14,369 nt of DNA from Spirochaetia bacterium (GTDB lineage Bacteria > Spirochaetota > Spirochaetia > Sphaerochaetales > Sphaerochaetaceae): positions 1 through 14,369 of the forward strand of contig SABI01000033.1 in the NCBI GenBank assembly GCA_009929055.1, read 5' to 3'. The number at the start of each line of letters is the position of its first letter. The stretch's first letter is position 1. Both the position numbers and the translations under genes were made by a program. This document shows positions 1 to 6,519 of this stretch, one piece after another. The notes below the pieces were generated by a model. The model had not been told where the DNA came from. It worked only from the letters and a program-made list of their open reading frames with translations, and searched no databases.

Positions 1-1
1 T

Positions 2-280
2 ATCAAAGTAGATGAAGATCATACAGTTCTTATCTATGTACTCACTGGCACAGGATCTTTTGATGGCACGAGCAGAGAAATTGAATCCCATAGAGCGGTT
101 AAACTCATTAATGGGGATACTGTTGAAGTGAAAAGTAAAGAAGAGGAATTAAGATTTCTTTTACTGAGCGCTAAACCTTTAGGGGAGCCAATTGCATGGG
201 GAGGCCCTATTGTGATGAACACGAGAGAGGAGCTTCGTACAGCATTTAATGAATTGGATGAAGGTAATTTTATTAAATAA
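2..280 (+). CDS. Pirin family protein, C-terminal part (5' truncated)
   Basis: The window opens inside this gene; 92 codons remain before a TAA stop. The run GEPIAWGGPIVMNTREEL near the end is the hallmark of the pirin C-terminal cupin domain, and the preceding beta-rich stretch (TVLIYVLTGTGSF, then HRAVKLINGDTVEV) fits the same fold. Full pirins are usually about 230-300 residues, so roughly the last third is present. The metal-binding histidines of the N-terminal cupin lie outside the window and cannot be checked. Bacterial pirins are metal-binding cupins; some have quercetin dioxygenase activity and others bind metabolic enzymes, so the role here is open. No plus-strand terminator follows; the hairpin just downstream has its T-run on the minus strand and belongs to the convergent gene. 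Confidence 0.85.
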   Translation: MKVDEDHTVLIYVLTGTGSFDGTSREIESHRAVKLINGDTVEVKSKEEELRFLLLSAKPLGEPIAWGGPIVMNTREELRTAFNELDEGNFIK

Positions 281-324
281 AAAAGTTGTGTAATACCATC
301 TCCCCAGATGAGCATACACAACTT
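276..324 (-). terminator. Rho-independent terminator of ogt (minus strand)
   Basis: Read on the minus strand, a 9-bp arm AAGTTGTGT (316-324) pairs with ACACAACTT (283-291). Inside it, a second 5-bp stem (306-310 with 297-301) closes a GGGG tetraloop, separated from the outer stem by a symmetric 5x5 internal loop. A T-rich tail follows immediately on the minus strand (the A-run at 279-284). It lies 77 bases beyond the ogt stop and touches the 3' end of the pirin gene, so it may also limit antisense transcription into pirin. Confidence 0.7.
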
Positions 325-400
325 ACAGAACAATGACCCAGACAAGAATGAATCCAGACTCCTACATCATAGCCTTAATTCTTTTGAATTACAAGGTTTA

Positions 401-874
401 TTAAAAATGAGTTTTTTCGATGTCTAAAAGAAATTGTTTTATTTTTAATCCACTAGCAAATCCAACAAGAGAGCCATCACTACCAATCACGCGATGGCAT
501 GGAACAATTATCCCTATAGGATTCTTATTCACCGCATTGCCTACAGCTCTGTATCCATGTGGAGAGTCTACTTGCTGTGCAATATCTTTATAGGAGAGAG
601 TATTTCCATACTCAATAGTTAATAATGCTTCAAATACTTTTTTCTGAAAAATAGTTCCTCTTATGAGTAAGGGAACTGTGAATTCCTTTCGTTTTCCTTG
701 GAAGTATTCATGTAATTCATTATAAGCTTTTCTAATTAAAGGTGTCTCCTCTATGAAGGAATCAATAGGAGTCATTATCTCATGTTCACTTATGCTTATG
801 TTGCTAATACGATTATCTTCTTCTCCTATACTAAGGAAATAATCACCTACCATGTAATGAAAAATTTTTTTCAT
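401..874 (-). CDS. ogt: Methylated-DNA--[protein]-cysteine S-methyltransferase
   Basis: A 157-residue O6-alkylguanine-DNA alkyltransferase, which transfers the alkyl group from damaged guanine to its own cysteine in a single-use repair reaction. The active-site motif PCHRV is at about residues 125-129, with acceptor Cys126. The preceding RAVGNAVNKNP segment and the helix-turn-helix containing LSYKDIAQQV are the DNA-binding part. The C-terminal G-(x)-GL-x-x-K-x-x-LL-x-x-E pattern is also present. Length and motif order match the short Ogt type. I chose the ATG at 874 (MKKIFHY) over a TTG at 892, which would add six residues unlike the family. Neither start has a Shine-Dalgarno sequence. A TATACT box six bases upstream of the ATG makes a leaderless transcript possible; read-through from the glutaredoxin gene is the alternative. 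Confidence 0.93.
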   Translation of the reverse strand: MKKIFHYMVGDYFLSIGEEDNRISNISISEHEIMTPIDSFIEETPLIRKAYNELHEYFQGKRKEFTVPLLIRGTIFQKKVFEALLTIEYGNTLSYKDIAQQVDSPHGYRAVGNAVNKNPIGIIVPCHRVIGSDGSLVGFASGLKIKQFLLDIEKTHF

Positions 875-891
875 AAAGAGAGTATAACACA

Positions 892-919
892 AAAAAAGAG
901 CACAAGTGTGCCCTTTTTT
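892..919 (-). terminator. Terminator of the glutaredoxin-like gene, probably bidirectional
   Basis: Six A:T pairs (892-897 with 914-919), G898:C913, one A/C mismatch, then GCAC (900-903) paired with GTGC (908-911) around an AAGT loop. T-runs flank the hairpin on both strands, so it could stop transcription either way. It sits 16 bases beyond the glutaredoxin stop on the minus strand. It also lies directly upstream of ogt, so any ogt promoter must overlap it. Confidence 0.75.
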
Positions 920-934
920 ATTAAGTAGTCGAAT

Positions 935-1165
935 TTACTTTTTAAGTGCTGAATCAATTGCTGCTCGGTCAAACCCAACAATAACTTTTCCATTAATATC
1001 TATTACAGGAACTCCCATTTGTCCCGATTTCCTTACCATTTCCTGAGCCTTCTCAGAATTTGATGCTACATTATATTCGGTAAAAGGAATATTATTGTTT
1101 TGAAAATAACTTTTTGCCATTTTGCAAAATCCGCAAGTTGGGGTGCTATACATAATCACTGCCAT
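935..1165 (-). CDS. Glutaredoxin-like protein (YruB/NrdH type)
   Basis: A 76-residue thioredoxin-fold redox protein in the cytoplasm. The N-terminal strand and redox site read YSTPTCGFCKMAK, giving a C11-G-F-C14 active site in place of the more usual CPYC. The cis-proline loop is GVPV (Pro53), followed by the glutathione/partner-binding strand and the VGFD motif typical of the YruB-family glutaredoxin-like proteins. The length is right for a stand-alone member. A strong AAGGAGG sequence lies 6 bases before the ATG. The gene is divergent from the rubredoxin-like/ferredoxin operon, with which it shares a 124-base control region, suggesting a role in thiol and metal-centre redox balance. The physiological electron donor (thioredoxin reductase-like enzyme or low-molecular-weight thiol) cannot be told from the sequence. 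Confidence 0.9.
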   Translation of the reverse strand: MAVIMYSTPTCGFCKMAKSYFQNNNIPFTEYNVASNSEKAQEMVRKSGQMGVPVIDINGKVIVGFDRAAIDSALKK

Positions 1166-1200
1166 GTGATTCCTCCTTATTATTGTTGTAATACCCCCTT

Positions 1201-1229
1201 AAGATACTATTGCGTCGTTTATCAGTCAA
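1201..1229 (-). promoter_or_regulatory. Sigma70-type promoter for the glutaredoxin-like gene
   Basis: On the minus strand, TTGACT (1224-1229) is followed after exactly 17 bases by TATCTT (1201-1206). The start codon lies 35 bases beyond the -10 box. The palindrome at 1238-1256 is immediately upstream of this -35, at a distance where a bound protein could touch RNA polymerase. Confidence 0.55.
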
Positions 1230-1237
1230 TAAAAGAG

Positions 1238-1256
1238 TTGGTGACAACGTCACTAA
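1238..1256. promoter_or_regulatory. Palindromic operator candidate between divergent redox genes
   Basis: TTGGTGAC-AAC-GTCACTAA: the two 8-base arms are inverted repeats with one mismatch (TTRGTGAC on each strand), spaced by 3 bases. It overlaps the proposed -35 of the rightward promoter and sits 8 bases upstream of the leftward -35. GTGA/TCAC half sites are typical of CRP/FNR-superfamily regulators, but the spacing between them here is 5 rather than 6, so the regulator is unknown. No regulator gene is adjacent. Confidence 0.5.
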
Positions 1257-1269
1257 GCAATGGTAGCAT
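1241..1269 (+). promoter_or_regulatory. Promoter for the rubredoxin-like/ferredoxin operon
   Basis: GTGACA (1241-1246; 5 of 6 matches to TTGACA), a 17-base spacer and TAGCAT (1264-1269; 4 of 6 matches to TATAAT). The start codon is 20 bases downstream of the -10 box. The -35 is buried in the palindrome at 1238-1256, which would fit repression. The weak -10 makes this tentative. Confidence 0.4.
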
Positions 1270-1289
1270 AGGAAAGAGAGAGGTGTTGT

Positions 1290-1754
1290 ATGGAACAAAA
1301 AGATTGCTTTACATATGGTCAGCTGGCAATTGTATGTAGTAATTTAGCAAAAGCAGCGGAAAAACAGACAAAAACCGAGATGAGTTCATTATTTAAAGAT
1401 CTTTCATCTTATTTTTTTGAATCATTGCCAGTTACAAAAGAGTTTAATAATGAAGAATATGGAGCTCTCGTCCAAAAAGACATTGATGCACTTTATTCAG
1501 AGGTAACTAATAGCGGCGAAAAAGTGGGAGATAGAGGTGCCCTTAGATGTGCAACGTGGGGAAAGAAAGTTACTTCAATTCATAAGTCTCTTCTTGCCCG
1601 TTATGCGAAACAAAAAGAAATACTCCTAGAAGGAAATAATGTCTACGTGTGTGAAGCATGTGGCTATATAGCGATAAGTGAGCAAGTTCCTTCTTTGTGC
1701 CCAATTTGTAAAGCACCATCATCACGATTTATTCAAATTAAGAAGGGGGCATAA
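1290..1754 (+). CDS. Rubredoxin-domain protein with divergent helical N-terminal domain
   Basis: 154 residues. The C-terminal 35 residues form a rubrerythrin-type rubredoxin iron site: C121-x-x-C124-GYI, 12 residues, then C137-P-x-C140-KAPSSRF. This binds one iron through four cysteines and passes single electrons. The N-terminal part (about 1-115) is predicted to be mostly helical and is where rubrerythrins carry a di-iron ferritin-like bundle. The E-x-x-H ligand repeats of that bundle are not evident: the stretch KKVTSIHKSLLARY has the position and shape of a rubrerythrin ligand helix but keeps only the histidine. It may therefore be a rubrerythrin relative that lost its di-iron site, or an unrelated helical domain. 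The ATG has AGAGAGG upstream. The ferredoxin gene starts one base after the stop, so the two products are probably partners in electron transfer, perhaps in oxygen or peroxide defence. Confidence 0.75.
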   Translation: MEQKDCFTYGQLAIVCSNLAKAAEKQTKTEMSSLFKDLSSYFFESLPVTKEFNNEEYGALVQKDIDALYSEVTNSGEKVGDRGALRCATWGKKVTSIHKSLLARYAKQKEILLEGNNVYVCEACGYIAISEQVPSLCPICKAPSSRFIQIKKGA

Positions 1755-1755
1755 G

Positions 1756-2214
1756 ATGTATGCAATAAGAAATATAAGCAAATGTACTAAAGATTGTCTT
1801 TGCCTCTTTGTGTGCCCTACAGGAGCAACTGATACAGAAACAGGTCAAATAGACCCATCTCGCTGTATTGATGGGTGTCGTCTTTGTGTCGATATCTGTC
1901 CCTCTGGCGCAATAAGTCTTATGGTAGAAAACTTCCCACTTAGACCAAAAAAAGATGATGAAGTAATTTCCTCTCTTAGTGAATTGCTCGATAGTAAGAT
2001 TGCTGCCTTAGAGATAGTCAATGGCTCAACTCATCAACTCATGAAAGCCTTAAATCAATCTCTATTGATATTAGGAGAAGATTGTGCTCGTGAAGCGGGG
2101 TTTATGATTCCACAAGATACTCGGACTATAGAGTTATTAAAGAGTTTAGTTTCTTGTGATGATCCTCAAATGCCTAAAGATACAATTAAGAAACTCCTCT
2201 CTATGCTTACTTAG
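1756..2214 (+). CDS. Double-cluster ferredoxin-like protein with helical C-terminal extension
   Basis: 152 residues. The first 55 form a bacterial 2[4Fe-4S] ferredoxin-like domain with two cysteine sets: C10-x3-C14-x-C16-x3-C20-P and C37-x3-C41-x2-C44-x3-C48-P. Both differ from the standard CxxCxxCxxxCP: the first gap is widened to three residues in each set, and the second gap is shortened to one in the first set. All eight cysteines are present. Residues about 60-152 are predicted to be helical and I do not recognise them. I chose the ATG at 1756, which sits just after the upstream stop with AAGGGGG at good distance; a longer frame reaching back to 1678 would overlap the rubredoxin site and is rejected. 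One-base spacing implies co-transcription and translational coupling with the rubredoxin-like protein, a likely redox partner. Confidence 0.8.
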   Translation: MYAIRNISKCTKDCLCLFVCPTGATDTETGQIDPSRCIDGCRLCVDICPSGAISLMVENFPLRPKKDDEVISSLSELLDSKIAALEIVNGSTHQLMKALNQSLLILGEDCAREAGFMIPQDTRTIELLKSLVSCDDPQMPKDTIKKLLSMLT

Positions 2215-2306
2215 TAGGAGAATCAATAACAAGAAGGAATCGTATGCTGCTGGCATATAATAGGAAGTAAAGAGATAGAGTTCTTTATCATTATCCCCTC
2301 ATAGTA

Positions 2307-2335
2307 TTGATGATTTTGTAGGTGAAGTATATTCT
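2307..2335 (+). promoter_or_regulatory. Possible promoter for the kinase/BMP transporter operon
   Basis: TTGATG (2307-2312), a 17-base spacer and TATTCT (2330-2335), 41 bases before the kinase start codon. It is the best sigma70-like pair in the 162-base gap after the ferredoxin gene. No strong terminator separates the two operons, so read-through is possible. Confidence 0.3.
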
Positions 2336-2376
2336 TACCCTTGAAAAGATACTATCTTATTGATGTGGAGGAGTAG

Positions 2377-3810
2377 ATGATACTCACAATAGATATAGGA
2401 ACTACAAACTGCAAAGCTGCCTTATTTGATGAGAAGGGGAAGATGAATCATTATGATGTTATCGCCTTAGATTCTCAATACTACCTTCAAGATGGCTCTC
2501 TTATTAATCCAATTGCTTTTTCAATAGCATTACATTCCCTCATTACCCGATTACCTGAAAAAGAGAGTATTGAAGCCGTTATTGTAACAGGAAGTGGACC
2601 GTCTCTAATTCCTGTCTCTTCCCCTGTTATGGTAAAAGATGGGCTTCTTACTGCTAAGGCTTTTACTGCTAGGTTATACCTCGATAGACGAGCTGTTAGA
2701 GAATCTTCTGAAGTGAGTAATGTGTGGAATAGTTTTATTGATGCAAGTTTCTTTCTCCCTAAAGCTCTCTATGTTGCTCATCATGAAAAAGAGGTATATG
2801 AGAAAACTACTACTTTTTTATCGAGTTATGATTATATAAATTATCTTTTTACTGGTGAGAAAGTTGCTATTATGCATGCTCCTGATGCTATTAAATGGTA
2901 CTACAATGACGAGGCTCTCGATGCACTTCATCTTGATAAAGAGAAGTTTGCCCCCTTGATACTCCCAGGGACTATAATAGGGACTATCTCTTCTATCGCC
3001 TCTCGCACTTTTAATCTTCCTAAGGATATAAAAGTTATTGCAGGAGGGCCAGATTTTCTTATTTCTATATTAGGCTCTGCTGCAGTATTTCCTGGAATGG
3101 TGTGTGACCGTTCTGGAACGAGTGAAGGGATAAATATATGTTCTACTGTCAATGTTGATGATAATAGGCTCATGAGTTATCTTCATCCAATTGCCCCTTA
3201 TTACAATATTTCGGGAATAATCTCAACCTCGGGTAAGGCTATTTCTTGGGCAAAAGAGCTTGTCGGAGTTGAGTCTACCTCTTATGAAGAAGTCTATCAT
3301 CATGTAGATATGATAGCCCCAGGAAGTGAGAATCTTGTGTTTTTGCCCTACTTAATGGGTGAAAGGGCCCCTATATGGGATCCCTTAGCTAAAGGAGTGT
3401 TCTCTGGACTCTCTTTGTCAACTTCAAAGTGGCACCTTATGAGAAGTGTTATTGAAGGGGTTACTTTTGCGTTGCGGGATGTTATTGAAACTATCGAAGA
3501 TATTGGACAAGAAGTTACTACACTAAGAAGTATTGGAGGAGGGGTTCATGTTGACACGTTGCAACAAATAAAAGCTAATATTACCCAAAAAGAAGTTGCA
3601 GTACCGTACCAAAAAGAGTCTGAAATGGTTGGAGCTATGGCTTTAGCGATGCATTCTTTAGGACACTATACATCCTTACAAGAAGCATGCACTTCTCTTA
3701 TTAGTTTTTCAAAGGTCTATTATCCTGATGTATCATTAGCTTCTCTTTACGATGATCTATTTGGTCATTACCGCCACCTTTATGCCTCACTCAAAGGATC
3801 GTGGGCATAG
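2377..3810 (+). CDS. FGGY-family carbohydrate kinase
   Basis: 477 residues, the normal length for the family. The N-terminal ATPase-fold domain opens with IDIGTTNCKAALFDEKG (phosphate-1 loop and strand pair), and LYLDRR at about residue 100 matches the FGGY sugar-pocket segment (often LWLDRR). The catalytic-base region reads AGGPDFLISILGSA, with Asp226 as the likely base. The C-terminal domain has SVIEGVTFALRDVIE followed by GGGVHVDTLQQIKANI, the family's second signature and adenosine-binding loop. FGGY kinases phosphorylate sugars or polyols such as xylulose, ribulose, glycerol, fuculose or AI-2. The sequence looks closest in style to xylulokinase-like members, but the substrate cannot be assigned. 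GGAGGAG lies just before the ATG. It is the first gene of a probable operon with a BMP-type ABC importer, so the imported ligand, or a sugar released from it, may be its substrate. Confidence 0.88.
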   Translation: MILTIDIGTTNCKAALFDEKGKMNHYDVIALDSQYYLQDGSLINPIAFSIALHSLITRLPEKESIEAVIVTGSGPSLIPVSSPVMVKDGLLTAKAFTARLYLDRRAVRESSEVSNVWNSFIDASFFLPKALYVAHHEKEVYEKTTTFLSSYDYINYLFTGEKVAIMHAPDAIKWYYNDEALDALHLDKEKFAPLILPGTIIGTISSIASRTFNLPKDIKVIAGGPDFLISILGSAAVFPGMVCDRSGTSEGINICSTVNVDDNRLMSYLHPIAPYYNISGIISTSGKAISWAKELVGVESTSYEEVYHHVDMIAPGSENLVFLPYLMGERAPIWDPLAKGVFSGLSLSTSKWHLMRSVIEGVTFALRDVIETIEDIGQEVTTLRSIGGGVHVDTLQQIKANITQKEVAVPYQKESEMVGAMALAMHSLGHYTSLQEACTSLISFSKVYYPDVSLASLYDDLFGHYRHLYASLKGSWA

Positions 3811-3831
3811 TGGATGAAAGTATAAAGGGTA

Positions 3832-3859
3832 GAGAGTTCTTCCTTGTTGTGGTACTCTC
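3832..3859 (+). other. Intercistronic stem-loop with weak promoter-like pair
   Basis: GAGAGT (3832-3837) can pair with ACTCTC (3854-3859) around a 16-base loop, in the 91-base gap between the kinase and the binding-protein gene. A promoter-like pair overlaps it: TTGTTG (3844-3849), 18 bases, TAATAT (3868-3873). Either could let the binding protein be made in excess over the kinase. Both are weak signals; the stem has only six pairs and no T-run. Confidence 0.25.
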
Positions 3860-3901
3860 GCCATCACTAATATATGTAGATTACCTTTGGAGGTAGAAAA
3901 T

Positions 3902-4948
3902 ATGAAAAAAACTAATTACACCATCTTTTTGATGTTCATTTTGATAATATCAATCTTGTTTCCAGTTGGAGCAGGTGGAATAAAAGAGACAAAGGAGCAA
4001 GATGATACAATATCTCTCCTTGTCTATATCACAGGTGTTACAGCAGGGTCTCCCCCTTATGAATCTCTCGTTGAAGGGGTAAATGAAGCTGCTGCTATGT
4101 ATGATAATGTGAAGGTTAAAGTTTATGAAGCTGGGTTTAATCAAGCAACATGGGAAGAGGGTTTAACTGCCCTTGTAGCTACCGGTGAATATGATGTAGT
4201 TATTGGAACAAACCCCTCTCTACCAGAAATTGCTGCTCGAGTTGGTAAGAAATTTCCTCATCAGAAGTTTATAATTACTGACGCTTTTCTAGAGGGTAAT
4301 GCTCAAATTAGAACCTATCTTTTCAATCAGTATGAACAATCTCTCTATCTAGGATACCTTGCAGGGCTCGTGACTACAAGTAATATGCAATATGCTAATA
4401 AGAGTCTTAAAATAGGATTAATAGCTGCACAAGAGTTCCCACTTTTAAATAAACATATGATTCCAGGGTTCTTAGAAGGGGCTCAGATGGTTAACAAAGA
4501 TATTGAACTCGATTTTAGAGTGGTAGGAAACTGGTTTGATGCAAATAAAACAGCAGAGCTCACCACTAGTATGATTGCTAATGGGGTAGATGTATTTGCT
4601 GCTATTGCAGGAGGAGCTTCTCAAGGGCTCTTTAAAGTAGCTTCTACTGAAGGGGCATATATAGTATTTCATAATTCGAATGAATATAAAGCAGCTCCTG
4701 GTTATGTTATCGGTAGCGGTTCGATGGAACAAAAAAAGTTAGCAATCGATATTGTCAATAATGTAATGAATGGAGATGTTGAATACGGAAAGGCTTCAAT
4801 TGGGGGCCTTAAAGAGGGGTATATTGGATTCTTCTTCGATGATCCTCTTTATACTTCATCTTTACCTAAAGATATAAGGGATAATTTCAAGGCATTTATG
4901 GAAAAATTAACAGAAAGAGAGATTCCTTATACATTGCCCTCTTTATAA
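3902..4948 (+). CDS. BMP-family ABC transporter substrate-binding protein (PnrA/RfuA type)
   Basis: 348 residues with an N-terminal signal peptide (KK, then a hydrophobic run to about residue 23) but no cysteine near the cleavage site, so it should be a soluble periplasmic protein. The mature part follows the BMP/PnrA pattern: an opening strand and VTAGSPPYESLVEGVNEAA, VIGTNPSLPEIAARV, EQSLYLGYLAGL, IGLIAAQEFP, GNWFDANKTAELTTSMI, and the ligand-side loop IAGGASQG. BMP proteins bind purine nucleosides in many bacteria; the treponemal member RfuA binds riboflavin. GNWFDA and VTAGSPPYE resemble, from memory, the spirochaetal RfuA-like group, but this was not aligned. I chose the ATG at 3902, 7 bases after GGAGG, over a TTG at 3887. 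The ATPase and two permeases follow. Confidence 0.85.
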   Translation: MKKTNYTIFLMFILIISILFPVGAGGIKETKEQDDTISLLVYITGVTAGSPPYESLVEGVNEAAAMYDNVKVKVYEAGFNQATWEEGLTALVATGEYDVVIGTNPSLPEIAARVGKKFPHQKFIITDAFLEGNAQIRTYLFNQYEQSLYLGYLAGLVTTSNMQYANKSLKIGLIAAQEFPLLNKHMIPGFLEGAQMVNKDIELDFRVVGNWFDANKTAELTTSMIANGVDVFAAIAGGASQGLFKVASTEGAYIVFHNSNEYKAAPGYVIGSGSMEQKKLAIDIVNNVMNGDVEYGKASIGGLKEGYIGFFFDDPLYTSSLPKDIRDNFKAFMEKLTEREIPYTLPSL

Positions 4949-4983
4949 AAGGTGTGTACTATTCTATAGATAACGAGGTGGTA

Positions 4984-6519
4984 ATGTCCTACGCACTAGA
5001 AATGCACGCAATTACTAAAATGTATCTTGAGACTATGAGAATTGCGAATGACAATGTTGACTTAACTCTTCTAAATGGAGAAATTTTATCTCTAGCAGGA
5101 GAAAACGGTGCAGGCAAAACCACACTTATGAAAATCCTCTATGGCCTCACCTCTGCTGATGCAGGAACCATCATTATTGATGGTAAGGAGAGGGTTTTCA
5201 AAACTCCATTAGATGCTCAAAAACTCAAAATAGGAATGGTTCATCAACACGTTATGCTTGTTGATGAATTCAGCGTAGCTCAAAATGTTGTTCTCGGTAA
5301 TGAGATAATCAAACATGGCTTGTTTTATGATAAGCAGAAGAATAATCAAAAAGTAGAGCGTCTTATAAAAGAACATAACTTCACTATTAGAGCAGAAGAT
5401 AAAGTTGCCAACCTTAGTATTGGGGAAAAACAACAAGTAGAAATTTTAAAAATGTTGTATCGAGATGTAAAGATCTTAATTCTCGATGAACCGACCTCTA
5501 CCCTCACCATTCAAGAGATAACTTCACTCTTTTTAACTTTGAAGAAACTACAGAAGAGAGGGGTCTCTATCATCCTCATTACTCATAAAATCCATGAGAT
5601 TAAAGAGATTAGTGATAGAGTCTGTATCATGAGAGAAGGGAAGATGATTGGCTGTTTTATCACACGAGATGTTGATGAAGCATTTATTTCTCGAATTATG
5701 ATGGGACAGATGAGTCCTAAAATTGAGAAAATTCCTTTAGAAAGAAGTAGTGAGGCCATATTATCTTTAAAGTCAGTTACTGTATTAAAGCACCATCAAA
5801 AGCAACCATTACTCGATAATCTTACTATTGATGTCTATGGTGGAGAAATAGTAGGTTGTGCTGGAATCTCTGGTAATGGTCTTGGTCAGTTAGAATCTAT
5901 ACTGCTAGGCTCTCTTCCAATATCTAAGGGGACAATTACCTACCACGACCAGGTTCTCTCTACTACTCACCAAAGGGCAACTACGAGAAAATTAGGGCTC
6001 CCTTTTGTTCCATCAGATAGACTGTATACGGGTTCTTCTTTAGAAGCAACTGTTAGTGAAAATATGATAGCGACTTCGAGGGATAACTTTTTCCCCCCCT
6101 TTGGAATTCTTAAAAAGAAAATTAATCAATATACAGCTTCTCTTATCAAAGAGTTTGATATAAAAACAACACCCTATAATCTTATAGGTACTCTCAGTGG
6201 AGGAAATATCCAAAAAGTAATCCTTGCTCGAGAAATTGAGAAAATTAAAGATATTATCATATGCTGCGAGGTAACATGGGGTTTAGATGTTGGGAGTGCC
6301 CAATTTATCCATAAAGAGATTGTAGAATTAAGAAATAAGGGTGTTGGAGTCCTTCTTTTGTCCTCTAATTTAGATGAGATATTGAGTTTGAGTGACAGAC
6401 TTCTTATATTCTCTCGTGGGGCAGTAGTAGCAGAGTTCAACTCACGTGAAATTCCTCACTTAACAAAAGAACAGCTTGGTCCCTATCTCCTTGGTAAAGC
6501 AACAAAGGCGAATGTATGA
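4984..6519 (+). CDS. BMP-type ABC transporter, double ATPase subunit (YufO/RfuB-like)
   Basis: 511 residues with two fused nucleotide-binding domains, as usual for nucleoside/sugar-type importers of this class. Domain 1 is complete: Walker A GENGAGKTT (from about 39), signature LSIGEKQQ (144-151), Walker B LILDEPTS (Asp168, Glu169) and the switch His201 in ITHK. Domain 2 is degenerate at the phosphate loop (GISGNGLG, 294-301; no Lys-Ser/Thr) but keeps a canonical LSGGNIQKV signature (404-412) and GLDVGS. One strong and one weak ATP site is common in this family. I chose the ATG at 4984 with AGGTGG just upstream; a GTG at 4954 adds ten residues and has no clear ribosome site. The gene lies 35 bases after the binding protein and overlaps the first permease by 4 bases (ATGA), indicating translational coupling. 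Confidence 0.92.
   Translation: MSYALEMHAITKMYLETMRIANDNVDLTLLNGEILSLAGENGAGKTTLMKILYGLTSADAGTIIIDGKERVFKTPLDAQKLKIGMVHQHVMLVDEFSVAQNVVLGNEIIKHGLFYDKQKNNQKVERLIKEHNFTIRAEDKVANLSIGEKQQVEILKMLYRDVKILILDEPTSTLTIQEITSLFLTLKKLQKRGVSIILITHKIHEIKEISDRVCIMREGKMIGCFITRDVDEAFISRIMMGQMSPKIEKIPLERSSEAILSLKSVTVLKHHQKQPLLDNLTIDVYGGEIVGCAGISGNGLGQLESILLGSLPISKGTITYHDQVLSTTHQRATTRKLGLPFVPSDRLYTGSSLEATVSENMIATSRDNFFPPFGILKKKINQYTASLIKEFDIKTTPYNLIGTLSGGNIQKVILAREIEKIKDIIICCEVTWGLDVGSAQFIHKEIVELRNKGVGVLLLSSNLDEILSLSDRLLIFSRGAVVAEFNSREIPHLTKEQLGPYLLGKATKANV

Noticed and set aside
372..395. Inverted repeat AATTC-TTTT-GAATT beyond the ogt stop
   Set aside because: Short AT-only core with no T-run on either strand; the hairpin at 276-324 is a far better terminator.
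2244..2270. 8-codon ORF (MLLAYNRK) with AAGGA upstream in the gap before the kinase
   Set aside because: It lies over 100 bases from the kinase start, which has its own strong ribosome site; an ORF this short is expected by chance.
2267..2288. AT-rich inverted repeat (TAAAGA / TCTTTA) after the ferredoxin gene as a terminator
   Set aside because: Only six A/T-dominated pairs and no T-run; too weak to call.
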